DNA from: Neorhizobium tomejilense
GTDB taxonomy: Bacteria > Pseudomonadota > Alphaproteobacteria > Rhizobiales > Rhizobiaceae
Length of the DNA stretch: 64,000 nt
Reading direction: 5' to 3'
Assembly (NCBI GenBank): GCA_002968845.1
Contig: PVBG01000008.1
Coordinates: 62,001 to 126,000, forward strand
Made by a program: the position numbers and the translations under genes. Positions 27,893 to 35,913 of the stretch are shown here, piece after piece. Positions within the stretch are counted from its first letter, which is position 1. Every line of letters begins with the position of its first letter. Below the pieces are notes generated by a model. It was not told the origin of the DNA. It made no database searches and saw nothing but the letters and a program-made list of their open reading frames with translations.

Positions 27893-28972
27893 ATGACGGC
27901 CCCGAAGACGCCAAGGCTGCTGAACCTGGATATCCTGCGCCTCGTCTCGGCGCTGATGGTGCTGACGTTCCATTACGGTTTCCGCATGCGGATTTCCGGC
28001 GAGGGCGGTGGCATCAGCTTTCCGGAGCTCGCACCCTTTGCCATGTGGTTCGATACCGGCCTGCTGATCTTCTTTGCGATTTCCGGCTATGTCATCACCA
28101 TGTCGGCGGAAGGCCGCACGGCCTATGACTTTGCCGCCGGACGCTTCGCGCGGCTCTGGCCGACCTTCATCGTCTGCGCGACGATCACCGCCGTCGTGCT
28201 CGCCGTCTGGCATGTGCCGACCCTCGATCCGCCGACGGTCAGGCAATGGCTGGCGCATGTCGTCATCATCTCGCGCGGCCTCGGCCAGCCGTTTCTCGAC
28301 GGTGCCTATTGGACGATCGCCTACGAGATCATCTTCTACGGCTGGGTTTTCCTGCTGATCGCCACCGGCCTTTTCGAGCGCGGCTGGCGCGTTGTCGTGC
28401 TGGCATGGCTGGCGATTTCGATCGTCAACGAGGCCCTCATCGGCAGCGGCGCGATCCAGAAACTGCTGATCACCGAATATTCCGGCTATTTCGCCTTCGG
28501 CCTGGCGCTCTACAAGGTGAGGCAGCATGCCTGCCTTTCGAGCCTCTGCGTGCTCGCCGCTGCCGTCTGTTGGGCGATCGCCACACCCTTCCTGACCGAA
28601 CCGGATTTCATCGCAACATACGGGCTGAGCCGCAGCGCCGTCGGGCTCGCGCTCATCGGGCCACTGGCGCTGGCTGCGGTCGCGGTCTGTGCCACGGCGC
28701 CGTCGATGCGCATTTCTCCGGCACTGGCGATCGGGCTCGGTGGCCTCACCTATCCGCTCTACCTGCTGCACCAGAATATCGGTTACGCGGTGTTTGCCCG
28801 TTTCGGCACGGATCAGAACCGCTGGCTCGTGGCCCTCGTGCTGGTTGCTGCCCTGCTCTTCGTCGCCTGGATAATCGCAAGGACTATCGAACCGCCGGCG
28901 CGGCGGGCGATCATCCGCGCTGCTGGTCATCTTCGCGACGGTTTGGGGCGCCTCAGACAGCGGACCGCCTGA
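27893..28972 (+). CDS. Acyltransferase 3 family membrane protein (OafA-like)
   Basis: A 359-residue protein with about ten hydrophobic segments, of the acyltransferase-3 family. The signature start LNLDILRLVSALMVLTFHYGFR (about residues 8-29) carries the catalytic-type His, and GRFARLWPTFIVCATI contains the conserved Arg after the R/K-rich loop. Such enzymes O-acetylate or succinylate surface glycans in the inner membrane. The start follows AGAGGAT. It is a single gene, apparently unrelated to the catabolic genes on its left. Confidence 0.88.
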   Translation: MTAPKTPRLLNLDILRLVSALMVLTFHYGFRMRISGEGGGISFPELAPFAMWFDTGLLIFFAISGYVITMSAEGRTAYDFAAGRFARLWPTFIVCATITAVVLAVWHVPTLDPPTVRQWLAHVVIISRGLGQPFLDGAYWTIAYEIIFYGWVFLLIATGLFERGWRVVVLAWLAISIVNEALIGSGAIQKLLITEYSGYFAFGLALYKVRQHACLSSLCVLAAAVCWAIATPFLTEPDFIATYGLSRSAVGLALIGPLALAAVAVCATAPSMRISPALAIGLGGLTYPLYLLHQNIGYAVFARFGTDQNRWLVALVLVAALLFVAWIIARTIEPPARRAIIRAAGHLRDGLGRLRQRTA

Positions 28973-29031
28973 TCCGGATTGACGGGTTCATTTTACCCGG
29001 ATAAATCTCTCTCTCGAGATAGAGGAAGCAG

Positions 29032-29613
29032 ATGGCGGATTTTCATTGGACAGCTTTTCGGGGTGAAACCCGTATTGCGGGCGGATCGCCGGTCGAGGTC
29101 GTCACGGCGATCAAGGCCGGTGGCCATGAAAGCGCTCTGGTCTTCGACGATGCGACGGGAAAGCCGGTCGATCTCGATCTCCGCGGCACACTCGAAGACT
29201 GTCTCGGTCGCCTTCCCAAATCCGATGCGGATTCTGTCGAGCCGGTGGAACGGCGGCCCGGGCGGCCGAAGCTTGGCGTGGTGCCACGCGAGGTGACACT
29301 GCTGCCGCGGCATTGGGAGTGGCTCGGCCAGCAACCGGGCGGCGCCTCGGTGGCTCTGCGCAAGCTCGTCGATGCGGCGCGCGCAGCCAGCAGTTCGGGA
29401 GATGATAGGCGCCGGGCTCAGGAGGCCGCCGATCGTTTCATGCGGGCGCTCGGCGGGGATCAGCCGGGATATGAGGACGCGGCGCGGGCGCTTTATGCCG
29501 GGCAAGAGAATCGCTTCAAGGAGCTGACGGAGAGCTGGCTGAAGGATATTCGCGACCACGCCCGATACCTCGCCCGAGCCGCATTCAGGGCGGGCTCTGC
29601 CGAAGAAAAATAA
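29032..29613 (+). CDS. DUF2239 family protein
   Basis: A 193-residue soluble protein matching my recollection of DUF2239. The central RPGRPKLGVVPREVTLLPRHW (about 75-95) is followed by QQPGGASVALRKLVDAAR. The C-terminal half is helical and charged, with repeated Arg/Asp pairs. The function of the family is not known; the basic middle segment hints at nucleic-acid or protein binding. GAGGAAGCAG precedes the ATG. The gene stands alone, 59 bases after the acyltransferase gene. Confidence 0.8.
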   Translation: MADFHWTAFRGETRIAGGSPVEVVTAIKAGGHESALVFDDATGKPVDLDLRGTLEDCLGRLPKSDADSVEPVERRPGRPKLGVVPREVTLLPRHWEWLGQQPGGASVALRKLVDAARAASSSGDDRRRAQEAADRFMRALGGDQPGYEDAARALYAGQENRFKELTESWLKDIRDHARYLARAAFRAGSAEEK

Positions 29614-29674
29614 CTTCCGTTAGTCGCCAAAAAAGCCGCGGATACCGGGCAATTCGGAGCAGTCAGGTACTTTT

Positions 29675-29703
29675 TGAACATGTTCTGTCCGCGATTGAAC
29701 ATG
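29675..29703. promoter_or_regulatory. Repeated TTGAACATG with GAACATGTTC palindrome
   Basis: The perfect 10-bp palindrome GAACATGTTC lies at 29676-29685. The 9-mer TTGAACATG occurs at 29675-29683 and again at 29695-29703, 20 bp apart. It is upstream of the SDR gene at 29767 and may be an operator for a dimeric regulator; the binding protein is unknown. Confidence 0.45.
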
Positions 29704-29766
29704 GACCGGATGAAATCCGCACCGTAAGTTGCTTCACGCCGGGGAGGGTGGCTCGGAGGAGCAGTT

Positions 29767-30570
29767 ATGGATCGCATGAAGAATAAGGTCGTTCTCGTCT
29801 TTGGTGCCGGTTCGGTCGGCCCGGGTTTCGGAAACGGCAAGGCCGCGGCTGTCGCCTATGCGCGCGAGGGCGGCAGCGTCGTCTGCGTCGACGTCGATCT
29901 CGATGCAGCGAGGAACACGGTCGACGTCATCGAATCCGAAGGCGGCACGGGCCTGGCGCTCGCCGCCGACGTCACCAGATCCTCCGACATTGCCGTCGTC
30001 GTCGAAAGGACCATGGAACGCTTTGGCCGTATTGACGTGCTGCACAACAATGTCGGCATCAACCTGCCGGGCGGTGCGGCGGAGGCAACCGAGGAGAGTT
30101 GGCGCAAGGTGATGGACGTGAACCTGACCAGTGCCTTTCTGACTTGCAAGGCCGTTCTGCCGATCATGGAAAAACAGGGCGGCGGGGCGATCATCAATAT
30201 CTCGTCGCTCGCCTCCATCAGGTGGACCGGCTACCCCTACGTTTCATATTATGCATCGAAGGCGGCGCTCAATCACTTCACGCGGGCGATTGCGATCGAA
30301 TATGCGGCCAAAGGCATCCGCGCCAACGCGATCCTGCCGGGGGTGATGGACACGCCGCATATCCAGAAACAGATCAGCGGCTATTACGGCTCCGCCGAGG
30401 AGATGAAGGCCAAAAGAGACGCGCTTTCGCCGATGAAACGCCAGGGAGACGGCTGGGATATTGCCTGGGCCTCGGTTTTCCTCGCATCCGACGAGGCGAA
30501 ATACATTACCGGAGTCGAGCTTCCCATCGACGGCGGGCTGCACGTGACGGTGTCCGGGAGCTTGAGCTGA
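29767..30570 (+). CDS. Short-chain dehydrogenase/reductase
   Basis: A 267-residue classical SDR. It has the glycine-rich nucleotide site VLVFGAGSVGPGFGNGKA (about 9-26), the NNVG motif (HNNVGI, about 95), the catalytic Ser in NISSLAS, and the YxxxK pair in YVSYYASKAALN. The C-terminal EAKYITGVELPIDGGLHV is typical. The glycine loop, with PGFGNGKA in place of the usual GIG pattern, is slightly unusual. It lies upstream of the TRAP genes in the same direction, 294 bases apart, and may act on the imported compound. Confidence 0.88.
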   Translation: MDRMKNKVVLVFGAGSVGPGFGNGKAAAVAYAREGGSVVCVDVDLDAARNTVDVIESEGGTGLALAADVTRSSDIAVVVERTMERFGRIDVLHNNVGINLPGGAAEATEESWRKVMDVNLTSAFLTCKAVLPIMEKQGGGAIINISSLASIRWTGYPYVSYYASKAALNHFTRAIAIEYAAKGIRANAILPGVMDTPHIQKQISGYYGSAEEMKAKRDALSPMKRQGDGWDIAWASVFLASDEAKYITGVELPIDGGLHVTVSGSLS

Positions 30571-30643
30571 GACAATTACAGCTACTCTGGAGAGCGATCC
30601 ATGATGTGGATCGATTTTAAAGTTTTCTGCTCTGGCGGCAAAT

Positions 30644-30657
30644 TTAGGCTTGCCTAA
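30644..30657. promoter_or_regulatory. TTAGGC-TT-GCCTAA palindrome upstream of TRAP genes
   Basis: A perfect 6+6 palindrome with a 2-base spacer lies in the 294-base gap between the SDR and TRAP permease genes. It could be an operator for the IclR regulator encoded in the same cluster. Nothing else in the gap looks coding. Confidence 0.4.
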
Positions 30658-30864
30658 TCCGTCCGTGTTCAGCAAACTCCGGCAACTTGAAGAGAACAAG
30701 ATCCAGATCATGGACCACTGCGGATGGCTGGAGGAGCCGGACGTCGGGAGGAAAAGCGGTCACGCCGGAGAGGGGTGTAGTCCGCCTGGATTTGCGGCTC
30801 GGCCGCGATCGATCCGGAGTGTTTCTTTCGTTTGTCCCCTTCGCGGCACTGAGGAGGATGACGC

Positions 30865-32751
30865 GTGACGGCAGCCCATAATACGATCGAGCCCATGGAT
30901 GAGGCTTCTTTGCTCGCCGGGCTTGAGGGCGTGGCGCCGCAGCAGAGCGGTTCCGTCTGGATGCGACCAGTGGAGGCGATCGCCGCGGCGCTTCTCGTCG
31001 GCATCATCGCGCTTCTATTGGCCGGAGTGATTTCCCGTTATGTCTTTTCGCTGCCGGTCGTCTGGATCGACGAGGTGGCATCGATCTCCTTCCTCTGGCT
31101 TGCCATGCTCGGTTCGGCCATGGCCGTCGACCGCAGCGAACACCTGCGGCTGACGCTCTTTGTCGGCATGCTGCCGGAAAAGCTGCACGGCCTGGCGAAT
31201 ACGCTCGCCCTGCTGCTGATGGCGCTCTTCCTCGGCGTGATGCTGCGGCCGGCCTACGAATATGCGATCGAGGAATCCTACATCACCTCGGCAGCGCTCA
31301 ACATTCCGATGAGTTTCCGCGCCGCCGCCCTGCCGGTCGGCATCGGGCTGATGCTGATCCTCGCGGTCGTCAACGCGCTGAAGGGATCGGCCTTCAGGCA
31401 GGTGGCGATGTCCGTGGTGGTCATCGCCGCTGTGACGGCGCTGCTCTGGCTCGTCGGGCCGGGCCTGAAGCAGATCGGCAACTGGAACATCCCGATTTTC
31501 CTCGTCGGTTTCGTGGCGCTGTTCCTGGTTCTCGGCGTGCCGATCGCTTTCTGTTTCGGCCTCGGGACGCTGGCTTTCCTGACGTTCACCACTTCCGTGC
31601 CCGTGTTCGTGATGATCGGGCGCATGGACGAGGGCATGTCGAGCATCATCCTGCTGTCGGTGCCGATCTTCGTGCTGCTCGGCTGCGTGCTCGATGCGAC
31701 GGGCATGGGCAGGGCGATCGTCGAGGTGCTGGCCTCGCTGCTCGGCCATGTCCGGGCGGGCATGTCTTATGTGCTGCTCGGCTCGATGTTCCTGGTTTCC
31801 GGTATTTCGGGCTCCAAGGTCTCCGATATGGCGACCGTCGCGCCGGCGCTGTTTCCGGAGATGAAGCGCCGCGGCCACAAGCCGCCGGAGATGATCGCGC
31901 TTCTGGCAACCGGGGCGGCGATGGCGGAAACCGTGCCGCCGTCGATCGTGCTGATCGTGCTTGGATCCGCCGCTGGCGTTTCGATCGCGGGGCTGTTCAC
32001 GTCCGGTTTTGCGATCGCCATGGTTCTGCTTCTGGTTCTCGCGATCCTGGCGCGCTGGAAGGCGCGGCATGAATCCATGGCCGGTGTTCGCCGCGCGCCG
32101 CTTTCGGTGATCAAGAAAGCGCTGCTGGTCGCTGCGCCCGCACTGTTATTGCCCTTCCTGATCCGCACCGCCGTCGGCGAGGGCATTGCCACCGCGACGG
32201 AAGTTTCGACGATCGCCGTCCTCTACGCGATGATCATCGGGGCGACGCTCTACGGCGGCATCAGCCTGAAGAAGCTCTATTCGATGCTGGTGGAGACGGC
32301 AGCACTGTCCGGGGCAATCCTGATGATACTGGGTGCCGCCTCGGCCATGGCCTGGGCGCTGACCCAGACCGGGTTCGCGGCGCAGCTCGTCGAGGCCGTG
32401 CAAGGGCTGCCGGGCGGGTGGATGACCTTCATGGGCGTCACCATCCTGATTTTCATGGTGCTCGGCTGCGTGCTGGAAGGCCTGCCGGCGATCGTGCTGA
32501 TGGCGCCGATCATGTTTCCGGTCGCCCGTTCGCTCGGCATCAACGATATCCACTATTCCATGGTGGTGGTGACGGCGATGAATATAGGCCTGATGACGCC
32601 GCCGATCGGCATCGGCTTCTACATCGCCTGCAAGATCGGCAATGTCTCGCCGGACGAAGCCATGAAGGCCATATGGCCCTATATCGGCGCGCTGATGATC
32701 GGCCTTCTGGTGATCGCAGCCGTGCCCTACTTCTCGACGGCCTTTCTCTAA
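30865..32751 (+). CDS. TRAP transporter fused small-large permease (DctQM)
   Basis: A 628-residue fusion. Residues about 35-190 form the four-helix DctQ part (ISRYVFSLPVVWIDEVASISFLWLAMLG). Residues from about 205 form the DctM part with roughly twelve helices (NIPIFLVGFVALFLVLGVPIAFCFGLG; GISGSKVSDMATVAPALFPEM; MNIGLMTPPIGIGFYIACKI). The GTG start follows GAGGAGG. TRAP systems use the sodium gradient to import organic acids. The next gene supplies the binding protein. Confidence 0.93.
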   Translation: MTAAHNTIEPMDEASLLAGLEGVAPQQSGSVWMRPVEAIAAALLVGIIALLLAGVISRYVFSLPVVWIDEVASISFLWLAMLGSAMAVDRSEHLRLTLFVGMLPEKLHGLANTLALLLMALFLGVMLRPAYEYAIEESYITSAALNIPMSFRAAALPVGIGLMLILAVVNALKGSAFRQVAMSVVVIAAVTALLWLVGPGLKQIGNWNIPIFLVGFVALFLVLGVPIAFCFGLGTLAFLTFTTSVPVFVMIGRMDEGMSSIILLSVPIFVLLGCVLDATGMGRAIVEVLASLLGHVRAGMSYVLLGSMFLVSGISGSKVSDMATVAPALFPEMKRRGHKPPEMIALLATGAAMAETVPPSIVLIVLGSAAGVSIAGLFTSGFAIAMVLLLVLAILARWKARHESMAGVRRAPLSVIKKALLVAAPALLLPFLIRTAVGEGIATATEVSTIAVLYAMIIGATLYGGISLKKLYSMLVETAALSGAILMILGAASAMAWALTQTGFAAQLVEAVQGLPGGWMTFMGVTILIFMVLGCVLEGLPAIVLMAPIMFPVARSLGINDIHYSMVVVTAMNIGLMTPPIGIGFYIACKIGNVSPDEAMKAIWPYIGALMIGLLVIAAVPYFSTAFL

Positions 32752-32796
32752 GGGCTCTGAGGCAAAAAACTGGGAACGAAATCGGAGGAGGATTTC

Positions 32797-33816
32797 ATGA
32801 ACGTCAACCGCAGAACGCTTCTTTTGGGCGCGGCCACGACCGGCATCGCCACGACCTTTTCAATCCGCACGCGGCCGGCCAATGCCGCCGAGTTCACCTA
32901 CAAGTTCGCCAACAACCAGGCGCTGACGCACCCGATGAACGTCCGCGCCAAGGAAGCCGTCGCCAAGATCCAGGAGGAGAGTGGCGGCCGCATGGCCATC
33001 AACATCTTCCCGTCGAGCCAGCTCGGCGCTGATACCGACATGCTGAACCAGGTTCGCTCCGGCGGCGTCGAGATGTTCAGCCTGTCGCCGATCATCCTGT
33101 CGACTCTGGTCCCGAACGCCTCGCTGAACGGCGTCGGCTTCGCCTTCCCGAGCTACGACAAGGTCTGGCCGGCAATGGACGGCGAACTCGGCAAGTATGT
33201 TCGCGGCGAGATCGAGAAGAAGGGCCTGCTGACGCTCGACAAGATCTGGGACAACGGTTTCCGGCAGATCACGTCGTCCAAGGGGCCGATTACGACGCCT
33301 AAGGATCTCGAGGGCTTCAAGATCCGCGTGCCGGTGAGCCCGCTCTGGACCTCGATGTTCACCGCCTTCGGTTCGGCGCCCGCCAGCATCAACTTTGCCG
33401 AAACCTATACCGCGTTGCAGACCGGCATCGTCGACGGACAGGAAAATCCGCTCGCCATCCTGACGACGGCGAAGCTGTTCGAGGTGCAGAAATACGTCTC
33501 GATGACGAACCACATGTGGGACGGTTTCTGGATCCTCCTCAACCGCCGCTCCTGGCAGGCGCTGCCGGCAGATCTGCAGGGCATCGTCTCGAAGCACTTC
33601 AACGCCGCCGCCGAGCTGCAGCGCAAGGACGTCATGGGCCTCAACGCCACCGTCCAGGCCGAACTCGAAGGCAAGGGCATGAAGTTCAACAAGCCGGACG
33701 GCGCGCTTTTCCAGGAAAAGCTGCGCGCTGCCAATTTCTACAAGGACTGGAAGTCGAAATACGGCGACGAGGCCTGGGCGATCCTCGAAAAGGCTATCGG
33801 CAAGTCATTGAGCTGA
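32797..33816 (+). CDS. TRAP transporter substrate-binding protein (DctP)
   Basis: A 339-residue periplasmic protein. The N-terminus MNVNRRTLLLGAATTGIATTF is a twin-arginine-like signal, with a likely cleavage after ANAAEF. DctP landmarks include FKIRVPVSPLWTSMFTAFGS, with the Arg that normally binds the substrate carboxylate, and TALQTGIVDGQENPLAIL. GGAGGAGG precedes the ATG. It pairs with the upstream QM permease; the ligand is probably a carboxylate later activated by the CoA ligase of this cluster. Confidence 0.93.
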   Translation: MNVNRRTLLLGAATTGIATTFSIRTRPANAAEFTYKFANNQALTHPMNVRAKEAVAKIQEESGGRMAINIFPSSQLGADTDMLNQVRSGGVEMFSLSPIILSTLVPNASLNGVGFAFPSYDKVWPAMDGELGKYVRGEIEKKGLLTLDKIWDNGFRQITSSKGPITTPKDLEGFKIRVPVSPLWTSMFTAFGSAPASINFAETYTALQTGIVDGQENPLAILTTAKLFEVQKYVSMTNHMWDGFWILLNRRSWQALPADLQGIVSKHFNAAAELQRKDVMGLNATVQAELEGKGMKFNKPDGALFQEKLRAANFYKDWKSKYGDEAWAILEKAIGKSLS

Positions 33817-33851
33817 TCGGCGGCGGCCATGCATCTGATGGGAAACGGCAT

Positions 33852-34727
33852 ATGCAACAGGTGATCGAGATCCCGTCGGGTCTTCGGGAAGGTGCCGTTT
33901 CCGGCTCGCAGGCGGTGGAGCGGGCGTTGCAGCTTCTCTCCATCGTCGGTCGCGGCGCGGAAAAGGGCGTGGCGCTGGCCGATGTGGTCGCCGATAGCGG
34001 CCTCAACAAACCGACAGCCCGGCGGCTGCTGATGGCGCTGATGCGGTCCCGCCTCGTCGAACAGGACGAGCTTACCCGCCGATATTATCTCGGCGGGGAG
34101 CTTTACGTACTCGGCATGCTGGCCTCTCGCCGGCACGGCCTTCTGGAAATGGCGGGCGAAAGCCTGAAGCGGCTTTCCGGCAAATCGGCCGATACAAGCT
34201 TCGTCTCGATGCGGCGTGACGATTACGCCGTCTGCCTGCACCGCGAGGAGGGCACACATCCGGTGCGCACCCACGCTCTGCTGACCGGCGACCAGAACCC
34301 GCTGGGTGTCGGCGCTGGATCACTTGCCATGCTGGCGGCATTGCCGGACGCGGAAGTGGAGGCGGTCCTCGGCCGCATTGAAGGCGTCATTGCCGCGCAA
34401 TATCCGGGCTATTCCCCTCAGATTATCAGAGAGGATGTCGCTAGCTCACGCGAACTCGGTTACGCGCTCAATCCGGGGCGGGTCATCGCCAATTCCTGGG
34501 GGATCGGCATGGCGATCCTGCTGCCCGACGGACGGCTTGCAGGAGCCTTGTCGATTGCCGCGATCGACAGTCGCATGGGTGAGGCGCGTCAGAAGGAACT
34601 TGTCGGGCTGCTGGCTCATGAGGTCGAGCGGGTGCAGGGCAAGCTGAAATCGCTGTTCGGTTCGGAGAAACCGGCGCTTCGAAAGGCGCCGCAAGCGGCA
34701 CGGCCGAGAACACCGGAACGGGTTTGA
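33852..34727 (+). CDS. IclR-family regulator
   Basis: A 291-residue regulator. The HTH is at about 18-75 (SQAVERALQLLSIVGR, then LADVVADSGLNKPTARRLLMALMRSRLV), followed by an IclR effector domain with KSADTSFVSMRRDDYAVCLHREEG and YALNPGRVIANSWGIGMAI. The C-terminal 30 residues are basic and probably disordered. The ATG at 33852 starts 35 bases after dctP. Being inside the TRAP-thiolase-ligase cluster, it very likely regulates it in response to the substrate or its CoA ester. Confidence 0.9.
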   Translation: MQQVIEIPSGLREGAVSGSQAVERALQLLSIVGRGAEKGVALADVVADSGLNKPTARRLLMALMRSRLVEQDELTRRYYLGGELYVLGMLASRRHGLLEMAGESLKRLSGKSADTSFVSMRRDDYAVCLHREEGTHPVRTHALLTGDQNPLGVGAGSLAMLAALPDAEVEAVLGRIEGVIAAQYPGYSPQIIREDVASSRELGYALNPGRVIANSWGIGMAILLPDGRLAGALSIAAIDSRMGEARQKELVGLLAHEVERVQGKLKSLFGSEKPALRKAPQAARPRTPERV

Positions 34728-34743
34728 AACGAAGGAGAAGGTC

Positions 34744-35913
34744 ATGGCAGGAGCGCAGATCGTCGGTTGGGCGCATTCGAAATTCGGCAAGTCCGAAGCG
34801 GGCTCGACGCGGGAATTGATGGCCGAGGTGATCAATCCGGCCCTCGAACATGCCGGCATCACGGCCAAGGATGTCGACGGCATTTTCGTCGGCGTGTTCA
34901 ACAACGGTTTTTCCAAGCAGGATTTTCAGGGCGCCCTGGTGGCGATGGCGGCCGACGGGTTCGACCATGTGCCGGCGGTGCGGATGGAAAATGCCTGCGC
35001 CACCGGTTCGGCGGCGCTTTATACGGCGCTCGACTTCATCGCTGCCGGCCGCGGCAAGATCGCGCTGGTCGTCGGTGCCGAAAAGATGACGGCACTGCCC
35101 ACGAAGGAGACGGGCGATATCCTGCTGTCGGCCTCCTACCGCGAGGAGGAGGCCGATGTCGAAGGCGGTTTCGCCGGCCTCTTCGGCCGCATCGCCAGCC
35201 ATTATTTCCAGCGTTACGGCGACCGCTCGGAAGAGCTGGCGATGATCGCGGCCAAGAACCACGCGAACGGCATGAAGAACCCCTATGCGCATATGCAGAA
35301 GGATTTCGGTTTCGATTTCTGCAACACGGTGTCCGACAAAAACCCCTATGTGGCGGCGCCCCTGCGCCGTACCGACTGCTCGCTGGTGTCCGACGGCGCC
35401 GCAGCCCTGGTGATCGCGGCGCCCGAAGTCGCGGCCGGCATGAAGCGCGCCGTCGCCTTCAAGGCGCATAGCCATGTCAACGATATCCTTGCCATGTCGC
35501 GTCGCGATCCGATCGCCTTCGAGGGCGCGCGCATGGCCTGGCAGAAATCGCTCGCGGAGGCAGGCGTTTCGCTCGACGATCTCAACTTCGTCGAAACCCA
35601 TGACTGCTTCACCATCGCCGAACTCATCGAATACGAGGCGATGGGGCTTGCCGAGCCCGGCGAGGGCTATCGCGTCATCCGCGAAGGCATCACCCGCAAG
35701 GACGGCCGCCTGCCGGTCAATCCATCCGGCGGGCTGAAATCCAAGGGCCATCCGATCGGCGCGACCGGCGTTTCGATGCATGTGATGGCGGCGATGCAGC
35801 TCTGCGGCGAGGCGGGCGAGATGCAGCTGCCGAAGGCGACGATGGCCGGTGTCTTCAACATGGGCGGCGCCGCCGTCGCCAATTACGTGTCGATCCTGGA
35901 GCGGACGAAATGA
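34744..35913 (+). CDS. Thiolase-family protein (acetyl-CoA acetyltransferase-like)
   Basis: A 389-residue thiolase-superfamily protein of the SCP-x/non-canonical type. The nucleophile Cys is in MENACATGSAALYTAL (about 83-98). The ETHDCFTIAE and SGGLKSKGHPIGATG segments give the His and GHP motifs. It could thiolytically cleave, or condense, CoA esters formed by the downstream ligase. GAAGGAGAAGG precedes the ATG, and the stop overlaps the next gene by 4 bases, so the two are translationally coupled. Confidence 0.9.
   Translation: MAGAQIVGWAHSKFGKSEAGSTRELMAEVINPALEHAGITAKDVDGIFVGVFNNGFSKQDFQGALVAMAADGFDHVPAVRMENACATGSAALYTALDFIAAGRGKIALVVGAEKMTALPTKETGDILLSASYREEEADVEGGFAGLFGRIASHYFQRYGDRSEELAMIAAKNHANGMKNPYAHMQKDFGFDFCNTVSDKNPYVAAPLRRTDCSLVSDGAAALVIAAPEVAAGMKRAVAFKAHSHVNDILAMSRRDPIAFEGARMAWQKSLAEAGVSLDDLNFVETHDCFTIAELIEYEAMGLAEPGEGYRVIREGITRKDGRLPVNPSGGLKSKGHPIGATGVSMHVMAAMQLCGEAGEMQLPKATMAGVFNMGGAAVANYVSILERTK

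Noticed and set aside
29676..29685. LexA/SOS box (GAACATGTTC)
   Set aside because: Alphaproteobacterial LexA sites are direct repeats of GTTC spaced by seven bases; this spacing is different and no DNA-repair gene follows.
33516..33851. N-terminal extension of the IclR protein
   Set aside because: The upstream in-frame sequence overlaps dctP in another frame and is not protein-like. The ATG at 33852 gives the normal IclR length.
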